Of a stretch of 33,160 nt of DNA, positions 24,609 through 32,714 are shown one piece after another (position 1 is the first letter of the stretch; every line of letters begins with the position of its first letter). Source of the stretch: Phycisphaerales bacterium UBA6054 (lineage in GTDB: Bacteria; Planctomycetota; Phycisphaerae; Phycisphaerales; UBA1924). The notes beneath the pieces were generated by a model. It was not told the DNA's origin. It saw nothing but the letters and a program-made list of their open reading frames with translations, and ran no database searches. The translations under genes and the position numbers were made by a program. The stretch covers positions 1 through 33,160 of the forward strand of contig DIYM01000097.1 of the NCBI GenBank assembly GCA_002429045.1. Reading direction: 5' to 3'.

Positions 24609-26201
24609 TCAGCCGACGTGCTTGGGATCGAACGCGTCCTGCAGCGCGTCGGTGAGCACGTTGAAGGCGAGGACGAGCACGAACATGAAGAACGTGGCGG
24701 CCCCGATCTGCCAGAAGAAGCCGGAGACCACCTCGGACTTGGACTGGTTGATCATGATGCCCCAGCTGGCGCCGTTCTTGAGCCCCAGCCCGAGGAAGGT
24801 GAGGACGACCTCACCCTTGATCGCGCCGATGAACAGCAGCGACATGTTGATGAACATGAGGTGAGAGGTGTTGGGGATGATGTGGCGGCTGAGAATACGC
24901 CAGCGGGTCGCCCCGAGCGCCTGGGCGGCCTGGACGTAGTCGAGCGAGCGGAGCTTGAGCGATTCGCCGCGGATGACGCGGCAGGGGCCGATCCAGTACG
25001 TCAGGCTGAACGCGACATAGAGAGGGATCAGCGTGCCTTCGAAGATCGAGCCCGTGAACATGAACGCCAGGACGACGAGCAGCACGAGGTAGGGGATCGA
25101 GGAGAATGTCGAATAGAGCCAGATCACGGTGTGGTCGATGATGCCCCCGAAGTAACCGGCGGCCGCACCGATGATCGAGCCGAACAGCACCGCGATCAGG
25201 GAGACGACCACGCCGACCTGGATGGCGACCTTGGCCGAGTACAGACCGCGGAGCATGATCGAGCGTCCCTGCTGGTCGGTCCCGAGCAGCATCCGGATGG
25301 AGTAGAGCACGGAGCGGAGCCCCTCGGGCTCGGGGTACAGGCGGTCGACGATGGGCTCGAGATCGGCGAGCGTGCCGGCGACGGCCGCGTCGATGGAGGG
25401 GCCCGCGTTCGTGGTCGCCGCCTTCAGGGAGGCGGCGAGGTCCGCGTCGTAGATCGGGTCCCGCGGCTCGAAGTCGAACGCGGCATCCATCGAATCCCGC
25501 AGCGGGTCGAGGTCCAATGCCAGGATGGGGTCGGACGCCGGCGCGAGTTCGGCGTACTCGTCGATGAGCGCGAACACCTCGTCGAGTGTCAGCGCGACTT
25601 CTTCGGCGGCGATCTCGTAGGCCTCGGTGTCCGGGTCGGTCGATTGATAGGCGTCGCGGAAGTCGGCCAGCTTCTCGAGCGCGATGGTGATCTGAGGGAG
25701 GATGTCCCTGAGCGAACGGAGTTCGGTCTGCCTGTCGAGGACGCGCATGGCCTCGGCGTGGGTGGCGCGGAGTTGGTCGGGGGGGACATCGGCGACCCGG
25801 CGTTCCGCGAGGGCCGCGGAGGCGTAGATCTCTTGGATCGGGCGGGGCTCGATGTCGGATTGGACGCCCTGGTCGATCTCCTCGAAGATCTTGCCGACGT
25901 TGCGGACGTAGAAGGTCACCTGCTCCATCCGTTTGGTCGGCTCGGACTCGAGCCCGAAGCCGGGTTCGTTCGACGCGCCGACCCGCTCGAGGGTGCGTTC
26001 GGGAAGCAGCGCCCCGAGGACGGGGCTGTCAGAGATGTCGAAAGCGCCGGACTTCTGGCCGGCCCAGTTGACCGCTTCCATCATCAGGATCCACGCGAAG
26101 AGCAGCAGATACACCGAGATGATAACCATCGCGACGATGGTGAGCCGCTTCGAGAACAGCTTGCGGAACGCGGGGGATTCGCGGAATCGTGCTGGGATCA
26201 T
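24609..26201 (-). CDS. Peptide ABC transporter permease (OppC/DppC family) with large insert
   Basis: This 530-residue inner-membrane subunit of a peptide/oligopeptide importer has a first membrane helix at about 22-40. The conserved permease core starts at LLGTDQQGRSIMLRGLYSAK (306-324) and has five further helices. The cytoplasmic coupling loop is RSLDYVQAAQALGATRWRIL (418-437). Between helix 1 and the core lie about 260 residues, acidic and probably helical (FEEIDQGVQSDIEPRPIQEI near 106-125; EEVALTLDEVFALIDEYAEL near 200-219). The same loop in typical OppC is only about 60. The start ATG 26201 overlaps the oppB-like stop (ATGA). No ATPase gene follows. Confidence 0.93.
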   Translation of the reverse strand: MIPARFRESPAFRKLFSKRLTIVAMVIISVYLLLFAWILMMEAVNWAGQKSGAFDISDSPVLGALLPERTLERVGASNEPGFGLESEPTKRMEQVTFYVRNVGKIFEEIDQGVQSDIEPRPIQEIYASAALAERRVADVPPDQLRATHAEAMRVLDRQTELRSLRDILPQITIALEKLADFRDAYQSTDPDTEAYEIAAEEVALTLDEVFALIDEYAELAPASDPILALDLDPLRDSMDAAFDFEPRDPIYDADLAASLKAATTNAGPSIDAAVAGTLADLEPIVDRLYPEPEGLRSVLYSIRMLLGTDQQGRSIMLRGLYSAKVAIQVGVVVSLIAVLFGSIIGAAAGYFGGIIDHTVIWLYSTFSSIPYLVLLVVLAFMFTGSIFEGTLIPLYVAFSLTYWIGPCRVIRGESLKLRSLDYVQAAQALGATRWRILSRHIIPNTSHLMFINMSLLFIGAIKGEVVLTFLGLGLKNGASWGIMINQSKSEVVSGFFWQIGAATFFMFVLVLAFNVLTDALQDAFDPKHVG

Positions 26202-27178
26202 TGGAGCCTCACCCGGGGATCAACGAGCGCGTAGAGGACGTCGGTGAGGATGTTGGACGCGATGAACAGTGCCGTGAACAGTGCCGTGAAGGTCTGTATG
26301 ACGGGGAAGTCTTTGGCGTTGATCGCGTTGATGAGCGTGCGTCCCATGCCGGGGATGCCGAAGTAGACCTCGACCAGGATCGAGCCGGTGATGATGAAGG
26401 GCAGGGAGATCATGATCCGTGTGATGATCGGGATCATGGCGTTCTTGAGCATGTGGATGAACATCACGCGGGCGCGGCTGGCGCCCTTGGCCCGGGCGGT
26501 CCGTATGTAGTCCCGCTGGGACTCCTCGACCATGACCGCGCGGTAGAAGCGTGTGTCGTAGCCCAGGGCGACGACCACGTTGATCATCACCGGCAGCATG
26601 CAGTAGGAGATCCAGTTGGCGGGGCTGAAGAAGAAGAACGCGCTCTCGCCCGCGGACGCGTCGACGGTGACCTGGAACGGCCAGCCGTCGATGTTCTGGC
26701 TCGGGCGGAAGGCGCCGAAGTACTGGCCGATGATGATGTAGACGAGCACGCTGATGCTCATGCCGATGACGGCGACGAACATCAGCGATCGGTCGAGCCC
26801 TCGCCCGCGGTTGGCGGCCGAGACCAGGCCCACGCAGATCGAGATCAGCGCGGTCATGGCGAGCGTGGGGATGGTGACGGCCATCGAGGGAGGGATCGCC
26901 TTGGCGATCATCTCGGACACGGGCAGGCCCTGGTCCCAACTCCGCGCGTCGTAGTTCCAGATGGTCGCCAGGCCCTTGAGGAAATCCCAGTACTGGACGA
27001 CGAAGGGGTCATCGAGCCCGTATTCCTGGGTCAGGAGGTCGACCTGCTCTTGGCTGGCGTTCTTGCCGAGTTGGGCGGAGACAGGGTCGTTGACACGCAG
27101 GGCGGCCATGACCACGAAGATGATGGCCAGGAACACCGGGATGTTGTACAGCGTGCGCCGGACGATGTAGTTCCACAC
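26198..27178 (-). CDS. Peptide ABC transporter permease (OppB/DppB family)
   Basis: This 326-residue inner-membrane permease opens MWNYIVRRTLYNIPVFLAIIF, the standard OppB/DppB N terminus, and has six hydrophobic segments. The coupling loop EESQRDYIRTARAKGASRARVM is followed by HMLKNAMIPIITRI, GSILVEVYFGIPGMGRTLI and the closing LVDPRVRLQ. It starts with GTG 27178, with GGAG about nine bases upstream. It is translated together with the OppC-like gene (4-base overlap) and follows the binding protein after a 71-base gap containing a strong hairpin. Confidence 0.95.
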   Translation of the reverse strand: MWNYIVRRTLYNIPVFLAIIFVVMAALRVNDPVSAQLGKNASQEQVDLLTQEYGLDDPFVVQYWDFLKGLATIWNYDARSWDQGLPVSEMIAKAIPPSMAVTIPTLAMTALISICVGLVSAANRGRGLDRSLMFVAVIGMSISVLVYIIIGQYFGAFRPSQNIDGWPFQVTVDASAGESAFFFFSPANWISYCMLPVMINVVVALGYDTRFYRAVMVEESQRDYIRTARAKGASRARVMFIHMLKNAMIPIITRIMISLPFIITGSILVEVYFGIPGMGRTLINAINAKDFPVIQTFTALFTALFIASNILTDVLYALVDPRVRLQ

Positions 27179-27203
27179 GGGGCGGGCTCCGGGGGCAGAC
27201 GCG

Positions 27204-27228
27204 GCGACCGGGCGGAAGGCCCGGTCGC
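27204..27228 (-). promoter_or_regulatory. Intercistronic hairpin between binding protein and permease genes
   Basis: GCGACCGGGC (27204-27213) and GCCCGGTCGC (27219-27228) form a perfect 10-bp stem with a five-base loop, 21 bases after the binding-protein stop codon and before the OppB-like GTG. There is no T-run on the minus strand. In binding-protein operons such hairpins commonly protect the upstream mRNA and allow more binding protein than permease; that role is inferred. Confidence 0.6.
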
Positions 27229-27249
27229 GGTTTGGTCAGGGCAGGAAGC

Positions 27250-29049
27250 TCAGCGCTTGCTGTCGTCGACGTCGAGGTACTTGAACCAGCCGTAGTAGCG
27301 TTCGGTGGGCTTGCAGTTGAGCAGCCAGGGCTGGATGAGGTAGAAGCGTTCGCGGGCCATGCCGCCGACGTAGACGCAGTCGTGGAGGACCATGTCGCGC
27401 ATCTTCTCGTAGATCGCGGTGCGTTCGGAGCTGGGGGGCATGGTGAGGATCTGCTCGTAGAGGGCGTCGTACTCGGGGTTCTTGTAGTTGTAGTGGTTCG
27501 AGCCGGGGGATTCGTTGGGGCCGTAGAACAGCGCGAGGTTGTTCTCGCCGTCTGGGTAATCGCTGGACCACGCGAAGCCGAACATGGGGCTCTTCTTCTT
27601 GTTGACGGTCTCGATCAGGGTCGAGAAGTCGAGGAAGATCGGCTCGAACTTGATGTTCACCTCTTCGAGCTGACGCTTGACCATCTCGGAGACGGCGTTG
27701 TTGATCGTGTTCTGGGCGGTATAGAACCTGATGGGGGGCAGACCCTCCCCGTCGGGGTACCCGGCGGCGACGAGCATCTCGCGGGCCTTGGCGATGTTGC
27801 GTCCCCGGGCGGCGGCTTCGGCGCGCCCGCCTTCGGGGTGCCCGTCGAGACCGGGCGGGATGGGCCCGTCGTAGACGAATCGGCGTCCGTTGTAGAACGT
27901 CTCGTTGATCTCATCGAGATCGATCGCGTACGAGATGGCCCGCCGCAGGGCACGCTTCTCCTCGGTGTACCCGCCCAGGAGTTCGTCTTCCATGTTGAAC
28001 CCGCGGAAGGTGAAGTCCAGGAGCTGGTTGGCGTGGGCGCGGATGTCCTGGCGGAGATACTCTTCTTTGAGCTCGCGCGAGGACCGGTCGAAGGCTTCGG
28101 TGAAGTAGTCTTCGGGGACTTCGGTGTAGCCGAGGTTGCCCTTGTTGAACTCGAGCCAGAGCGGCTGATCCTCGGCGAACATCGTGAACTCGATGCGGTC
28201 CACGAACGGGACCTGCTTGCCGGCGGCGCGGTGCAGGCGTGCCCGGCGGTCCTCGCGGGACCATTCATCTCGGGCGGGGTAGAACACCTCGTGGTAGTTG
28301 GGGTTCGCGTCCGCCGTGAGCGACTGTTTGGGCACCCAGGTATCGAGGATGAACGGGCCGGTGCCGACGGGGTTGCGGGAGAAGTCCTCGCCGTAGAACT
28401 CGACGGCTTCTCTGGGCACGACCGAGGTCTGGAACATGCCCAGGATGTAAAGGAAGCGGTACACGGGCTTGGTGAGTTCGATCTCGAACTCGGTGCTGCT
28501 GAGGGTTCGGAAGCCGGGGACCGGGGCGTCGTAGTCGAACTCGTCGGCGGTGTTCTGTGCCTCGACGTACTCGTCGAATCCGAGGATGGTGCCCGAGAGC
28601 AGCCACCAGTTTTCCAGCTTGTACTCGTCGTCGCCGATGCGTTTGAGCGAGTAGAACACGTCATCGGGCGTGACGACGCGTCCCTTCCCGCCCGGGAAGC
28701 ACTGGTTGTCATGGAACCGGACGCCTTCCTTGAGGCGGAACCTCCATGTCTTTCCGCCGTCTTCCGAGACCGGCATCTCGGCGAGGAGGAGGGGCTCCAT
28801 CTCCATCGGGCTCGCGTACTTGTTGGTCAGCAGCGTCTCGTAGAACTGGACGCACGCCATGTTGTCGTAGGTGGTCGATCCCTCGACCGGATCGAGGCTC
28901 TTGGGCCCGTCGGTCCGGATCGGGAGTTGAACAACCTTGTCGGCGGCCCGAGCGGTCTCTGCCGCGCCTCCGGCGGCCGCCGGGGCGACCATAAGGGCGG
29001 CTGCGGTCATCGCCGAGGCGACCGTTCCGACGAGTTTGCTTGCACGCAT
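27250..29049 (-). CDS. Periplasmic peptide-binding protein of an ABC transporter (SBP family 5)
   Basis: This 599-residue protein captures peptides or similar ligands and delivers them to the permeases encoded next. The signal peptide is MRASKLVGTVASAMTAAALM followed by VAPAAA; there is no lipobox Cys, so it should be soluble in the periplasm. Family 5 marks include the TDGPKSLDPVEGSTTYDNM start of the mature domain, WRFRLKEGVRFHD, TPDDVFYSLKRI, NPVGTGPFIL, RRAISYAIDLDEI and KAREMLVAAGYPDGEG. ATG 29049 is chosen because AGGAGG lies five to seven bases upstream and the signal peptide begins there; an upstream in-frame extension of 29 residues lacks these. Ligand specificity cannot be read from sequence. 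Confidence 0.94.
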   Translation of the reverse strand: MRASKLVGTVASAMTAAALMVAPAAAGGAAETARAADKVVQLPIRTDGPKSLDPVEGSTTYDNMACVQFYETLLTNKYASPMEMEPLLLAEMPVSEDGGKTWRFRLKEGVRFHDNQCFPGGKGRVVTPDDVFYSLKRIGDDEYKLENWWLLSGTILGFDEYVEAQNTADEFDYDAPVPGFRTLSSTEFEIELTKPVYRFLYILGMFQTSVVPREAVEFYGEDFSRNPVGTGPFILDTWVPKQSLTADANPNYHEVFYPARDEWSREDRRARLHRAAGKQVPFVDRIEFTMFAEDQPLWLEFNKGNLGYTEVPEDYFTEAFDRSSRELKEEYLRQDIRAHANQLLDFTFRGFNMEDELLGGYTEEKRALRRAISYAIDLDEINETFYNGRRFVYDGPIPPGLDGHPEGGRAEAAARGRNIAKAREMLVAAGYPDGEGLPPIRFYTAQNTINNAVSEMVKRQLEEVNIKFEPIFLDFSTLIETVNKKKSPMFGFAWSSDYPDGENNLALFYGPNESPGSNHYNYKNPEYDALYEQILTMPPSSERTAIYEKMRDMVLHDCVYVGGMARERFYLIQPWLLNCKPTERYYGWFKYLDVDDSKR

Positions 29050-29221
29050 TGGATCCTCCTGAGACCCCCGCTTCGGGTGTGTGCAGCGGAACTGCGGGGG
29101 GGCGTGATGGTAGCGGAAATCCGGTGAACACGCCACCGGATCGGGCCTGTTCCGGGCCCGGACCGCCGAGACTGACGCGGCATCCCGGCCCGCTGGGTCG
29201 GGGTCGGGCTACCGTGACGGG

Positions 29222-29241
29222 GACCGCCGCTCGCGGCGGTC
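29222..29241 (+). promoter_or_regulatory. GC hairpin in the leader of the oxoamine synthase-like gene
   Basis: GACCGCCG (29222-29229) and CGGCGGTC (29234-29241) form an 8-bp stem with loop CTCG, ending 29 bases before ATG 29271. No T-run follows, so it is not a terminator; it may affect translation or mRNA stability. Confidence 0.4.
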
Positions 29242-29270
29242 GCTGACACCCAACACGAGGGAACGTGGTG

Positions 29271-30383
29271 ATGACCGCCCCACCGCTTCAGGCAAGCAGC
29301 GCAACAACCGCACGCATCGACGGGCGGGAGATGGTGGTCTTCGGGGGGTGCGACTACCTCGGGCTCGCCCATCATCCGGCGGTGCTCGGCGCGGCCCGGG
29401 GAGCGATCGGACGATTCGGGCTGAGCGCTTCGGCCAGCCGCGAGACCACGGGCAACGCATCGGTGCATGCCGAGCTCGAGAGCCGGATGGCGTCATTCTG
29501 CGGTTTGGAAGCCGGGCTGCTGGTTCCGGACGGCTACATCGCGAATCTCGCGGCGGCGCAGGGCTTGTTTGCGAGGGGCTTCCGGCACGCGGTGATCGAT
29601 GCGCGGGCCCACGCGAGCCTCGCGGACGCCGCCCGGTTGTCGGGGCTGCGTGCCACGGTGTACCCGCACCTCGACGCGGCTCGGGCGGGCGAGGCGCTCG
29701 CGCGGTGCGACGGGCCGGCGGCGGTGCTGACCGACTCGGTGTTCGCGGCCGACGGGGCGCGAGCGCCGCTGGAAGCGTTGCGCGGATGTCTCCGAGATGA
29801 CGATGCGCTGCTGATTGACGATTGCCACGGCTTGTGCGTGCTGGGCGATCGCGGGCGGGGCGCTGCTTCGGCGGGGGGGCTCGCCGATCACAGGCTCGTG
29901 GTCACGACGACGCTGGCGAAGGGTTTCGGGTGCGGGGGCGGCATGGTGATGGGAAGCGTTGATGTGGTGTCATCGCTGCGGCAGGCCTCGACGGCGTACA
30001 TCTGCACGACGCCGGTCTCGCCGGTGCTGGCCGCCGCGGGGCTCGCCGTGCTGGGAGTACTCGGGCAGGAAGCGGGGCTGCTGGACAGCCTGCGTCGCAA
30101 CGCGGGGCATATGGCCGGGCTGCTTCGGCGGGCCGGGCTGGGCGAGCACGACGGCGTGATCCCGATCTTCGCGTTCACGGGGTCGGACGACAGGCATATG
30201 CGGGCGCTGTTCGATTCCGCCTGGTCGCGCGGGATCTGGATGCCCCTGGTGTCGTACCCCGGCGGGCCGGGCGCGCGGTACTTCCGGTTGTCGGTGAATG
30301 CGGCCCACTCGCCCGACCAGATCGATGCGCTCGGTGAGGTCCTCGGGTCGCACGCCCGAGGGCCGGAGAGGATGACACGATGA
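29271..30383 (+). CDS. PLP-dependent alpha-oxoamine synthase family protein (BioF/KBL-like)
   Basis: This enzyme of about 370 residues is related to 8-amino-7-oxononanoate synthase and 2-amino-3-ketobutyrate ligase, which condense an amino acid with an acyl-CoA. Features are CDYLGLAHHPAV at 27-38, SASRETTGNASVHAELE at 54-70 (Gly and His as in the family), His114 in ARAHASLADA (stacks on PLP), LIDDCHGLCVLGDRGRG at 181-197 (Asp183 and His186) and Lys217 in TLAKGFGCGGG, the probable PLP Schiff-base lysine. The family pattern is DEAHS and TLSKAFG; here it reads DDCHG and TLAKGFG, so the substrate may differ from BioF. The start is uncertain among GTG 29265, GTG 29268 and ATG 29271 (GAGGGA upstream). 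It overlaps hisN by four bases. Confidence 0.85.
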   Translation: MTAPPLQASSATTARIDGREMVVFGGCDYLGLAHHPAVLGAARGAIGRFGLSASASRETTGNASVHAELESRMASFCGLEAGLLVPDGYIANLAAAQGLFARGFRHAVIDARAHASLADAARLSGLRATVYPHLDAARAGEALARCDGPAAVLTDSVFAADGARAPLEALRGCLRDDDALLIDDCHGLCVLGDRGRGAASAGGLADHRLVVTTTLAKGFGCGGGMVMGSVDVVSSLRQASTAYICTTPVSPVLAAAGLAVLGVLGQEAGLLDSLRRNAGHMAGLLRRAGLGEHDGVIPIFAFTGSDDRHMRALFDSAWSRGIWMPLVSYPGGPGARYFRLSVNAAHSPDQIDALGEVLGSHARGPERMTR

Positions 30384-31177
30384 CCCAACCCGTACTCTCC
30401 GATCGGCTGTCCTTTGCGATCGAGACCGCGCGTGGCGCGGGGCGGGTCGCGATGGAGTGGTTCCAGTCCGAGGCGTTGGTCGCGGACGGGAAGGCGGACG
30501 GATCGCCCGTGACACAGGCGGACAGGGCGGCGGAGCGATGTGTCCGGGACGCGATCGCGGCGGCGTACCCCGAGGACGGGATCCTCGGCGAGGAGTACGA
30601 CGCGGTCGAGACCTCGAGCGGCAGGACGTGGGTCATCGATCCGATCGACGGAACCAAGTCGTTCGTGCACGGCGTGCCGTTGTTCGGCACCCTGCTCGCG
30701 TGCATGGAGAACGGGAGCCCGACGATCGGGGTCATCGTGATGCCGGCGCTGGACGAGTGCGTCGCCGCGGAGGTCGGGCGGGGCTGCTGGTGGTGGCGTG
30801 CCGGGCACCCCGCCGAGCGGTCGCGCGTGTCCGAACACCCCTCGCTTGACGGGGCGATGCTGGTTTCAACCTCGCTCGAGTATTACGACACGGACGCGCG
30901 GAAGCGGGCCTGGATTCGGACGAACTCGCTGGGTGCCCACACCCGCGGGTGGTCGGACTGCTACGCGTTTGTTCTTCTGGCGACCGGGCGGGCGGACGCG
31001 GTGGTTGAGCCCGGGATGATGAACCTGTGGGATGTCGCGTGCGTGCCGGTGATCGTGGGCGAGGCCGGGGGGGCCTGGTCTGATATCGAGGGGCGGCGAA
31101 CGCTGGAGTCGGGCTCGATGGTGGCCAGCAACGGCAGGATCCACGCGGAGGTCCTTTCGGCGATGGGCGGGGGATGA
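30380..31177 (+). CDS. hisN: Histidinol-phosphatase of the inositol monophosphatase family
   Basis: This 265-residue Mg-dependent phosphatase carries the family motifs DGSPVTQADRAAE at 40-52, ILGEEYD at 68-74 and WVIDPIDGTKSFVHGVPLF at 84-102 with the metal-binding Asp87 and Asp90. The C-terminal motif is WDVACVPVIVGEAGG. The segment RGWSDCYAFVLLATGRADAV closely resembles HisN histidinol-phosphatases, which remove phosphate in histidine synthesis; an inositol-phosphatase or a broader sugar-phosphatase role is the alternative. ATG 30380 overlaps the stop of the preceding gene (ATGA), indicating coupled expression with the oxoamine synthase-like enzyme. Its stop codon coincides with the first base of the left inverted repeat at 31177. 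Confidence 0.9.
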   Translation: MTQPVLSDRLSFAIETARGAGRVAMEWFQSEALVADGKADGSPVTQADRAAERCVRDAIAAAYPEDGILGEEYDAVETSSGRTWVIDPIDGTKSFVHGVPLFGTLLACMENGSPTIGVIVMPALDECVAAEVGRGCWWWRAGHPAERSRVSEHPSLDGAMLVSTSLEYYDTDARKRAWIRTNSLGAHTRGWSDCYAFVLLATGRADAVVEPGMMNLWDVACVPVIVGEAGGAWSDIEGRRTLESGSMVASNGRIHAEVLSAMGGG

Positions 31178-31512
31178 TTCCTTTGCCTGCCGGGCCGTCA
31201 GAACCTCGATACGCCCGAGCACGGGCGTGCGGGGGAAGGATCCGACGTTCGGACCGCTGTTCGGGCCGGGCTCGAACACGAAGACCTGCGTGCCCGGGAT
31301 CGGCGGGTCTGAGTTGGCGAGGCCCGGATCGGCGGCGATCGCGGAGCCGGGCGGGGTTGCCGGGTTGAACGGACCCCGGCTCGCCGGGCCGGTGTACGAC
31401 GCCAGATCTCCCACGAAGCCGACGCCGAGCGTGCCGGCACGGGCGGTGCCCGCTGCTCCGAAGAGCATCGAGCGGAGCGTTGCGGGGTGCTGCCCCGTTC
31501 AGGCAAAGGAAT
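31177..31512. mobile_element. 336-bp segment bounded by inverted repeats (MITE-like candidate)
   Basis: ATTCCTTTGCCTG at 31177-31189 is repeated in perfect inverted orientation as CAGGCAAAGGAAT at 31500-31512. Allowing one gap and a few mismatches, the arms extend inwards to 31200 and 31488, about 24 bases each. They exactly frame the non-coding gap between the hisN stop and the iron transporter's regulatory region. No target-site duplication is visible. A small non-autonomous element, an invertible segment, or a remnant of inverted gene ends are all possible. Confidence 0.4.
31178..31498 (-). pseudogene. Coding-like fragment inside the inverted-repeat segment
   Basis: On the minus strand one frame reads through the whole segment with strong third-position GC. 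It starts after a stop codon in the right repeat arm (TGA at 31501-31499) and has its first ATG at 31468. It reads TGQHPATLRSMLFGAAG, ..GFVGDLASYTGPASRGP, ..VFVFEPGPNSGPNVG, and ends in the left arm as LTARQAKESS before continuing as antisense of hisN. There is no ribosome binding site and no proper end. It could be a captured or decayed piece of a secreted-protein gene; the composition may also arise by chance from GC bias. Confidence 0.3.
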
Positions 31513-31520
31513 GGACTAAA

Positions 31521-31543
31521 TTGCGACTGAGCCTCAATCGCAT
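31521..31543 (+). promoter_or_regulatory. Fur-like palindrome upstream of the iron transporter
   Basis: TTGCGACTGAG (31521-31531), one central base, then CTCAATCGCAT (31533-31543) form an imperfect palindrome with nine of eleven matching pairs. The TGCGAxTGAG half-site resembles Fur-type operators of GC-rich bacteria (TGCGAATGATTCGCA and similar). A possible -10 box, TATCAT, is at 31561-31566, so the site would cover the -35 region. Its place before a ferric-iron binding protein fits iron-dependent repression. The regulator's identity is inferred. Confidence 0.5.
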
Positions 31544-31679
31544 GAAGCTCCGGGTCTCCGTATCATCACATGGGTGGCGAATACGACAGCCCCGAACATG
31601 TCTCGCGATGGGGCGAGTGCCGCCGCCGATCTGGTTCACGCTCCCACAAACAGTCTCGTGAATCACGAGAGGAGACCCC

Positions 31680-32708
31680 TTGACCTTCCTGCTCACCCTG
31701 ATGATCTCGGCTTTCCTGGCTGTCTCTGAGACCCACACCGAAGCCGATAGCGCCGGCGAGGGCGTGGTCAACGTCTACACGGCCCGGCACTACGACACCG
31801 ACGACGCGCTCTACGAGCGATTCACGGCCGAAACGGGCATCCGCGTCAACGTCGTCGAGGGCAAATCCGACGAACTGATCGCCCGGCTCCAGCGGGAGGG
31901 TTCACTGAGCCCGGCGGACGTCTTCATCACCGTTGACGCCGGACGCCTGTGGCGGGCCGAGCAGGCCGACCTGTTCGCTCCGATCCGTTCCGAGGTCCTG
32001 GAGGTCCGCGTGCCCGAGTCGCTCCGTCATCCCGAGGGCCTGTGGTTCGGCATCACGAAGCGGGCCCGCGTCCTGGTGGTGTCCGAGCGCGTCGCAGAAT
32101 CGGACACACCGACGTCATACGCCGAACTGACCGGGGGCGAATGGCAAGGACGCGTCCTGATCCGCAGTTCGTCGAACATCTACAACCAGTCCCTGCTCGC
32201 GTCGATGATCGAAGCGTCCGGGGTTGAGTCCACCCAGCGGTGGGCCGAGGGCATCGTCGCCAACATGGCGCGTCGCCCGCAGGGCGGGGACACCGACCAG
32301 ATCCGCGCCGTCGCCGCGGGCGAGGGCGACGTCGCGGTCGTCAACCACTACTACCTCGCCCGCCTGATGAACGGCAGCGACGCCGACCGTGCGGTCGCCG
32401 GCTCTGTTCGCGCGGTGTTCCCGAACCAAGAGCAGGGCGGCACGCACGTGAACATCTCGGGCGCGGGCGTGCTCGCCGACGCCCCGAACCGGGAGAACGC
32501 CGTCCGCTTCGTCGAGTTCCTCGTCAGCGACGAAGCGCAGCGGGTCCTCGCGATCGACAACAACGAGTTCCCCGTCGTGCCGGGCATCGCGTTGAGTGAG
32601 ACCCTCTCGTCGTTCGGCGACTTCCGCCAGGCGGTCACCAACATGGAAGCGCTCGGGCGGAACAACCCCGAAGCGGTCCGCGTGATGGACCGGGCCGGCT
32701 GGCGCTGA
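31680..32708 (+). CDS. Periplasmic ferric-iron-binding protein of an ABC transporter (FbpA/FutA type)
   Basis: This 342-residue protein binds ferric iron in the periplasm and passes it to the permease encoded directly after. The start is TTG 31680 with GAGGAG six bases upstream; a hydrophobic leader (MTFLLTLMISAFLAVS) follows. The mature part begins VVNVYTARHYDTDDALYERF (29-48), the FutA/FbpA pattern whose His/Tyr (37, 38) lie at the metal site. The C-lobe has VVNHYYLARL with the adjacent Tyr224-Tyr225 that ligate iron in this family, and HVNISGAGVLADAPNRENAV. Other residues such as EFPVVPGI are also typical. It stops six bases before the permease start. Confidence 0.93.
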   Translation: MTFLLTLMISAFLAVSETHTEADSAGEGVVNVYTARHYDTDDALYERFTAETGIRVNVVEGKSDELIARLQREGSLSPADVFITVDAGRLWRAEQADLFAPIRSEVLEVRVPESLRHPEGLWFGITKRARVLVVSERVAESDTPTSYAELTGGEWQGRVLIRSSSNIYNQSLLASMIEASGVESTQRWAEGIVANMARRPQGGDTDQIRAVAAGEGDVAVVNHYYLARLMNGSDADRAVAGSVRAVFPNQEQGGTHVNISGAGVLADAPNRENAVRFVEFLVSDEAQRVLAIDNNEFPVVPGIALSETLSSFGDFRQAVTNMEALGRNNPEAVRVMDRAGWR

Positions 32709-32714
32709 TCGGCG

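Noticed and set aside
24528..26234. Open plus-strand frame of about 568 codons over the OppC-like gene
   Set aside because: Its translation is dominated by Asp, Glu, Arg, Val and Gly with no motif, while the opposite strand encodes a clear permease.
29222..29241. Hairpin before the oxoamine synthase-like gene as a terminator
   Set aside because: No T-run on either strand next to the stem.
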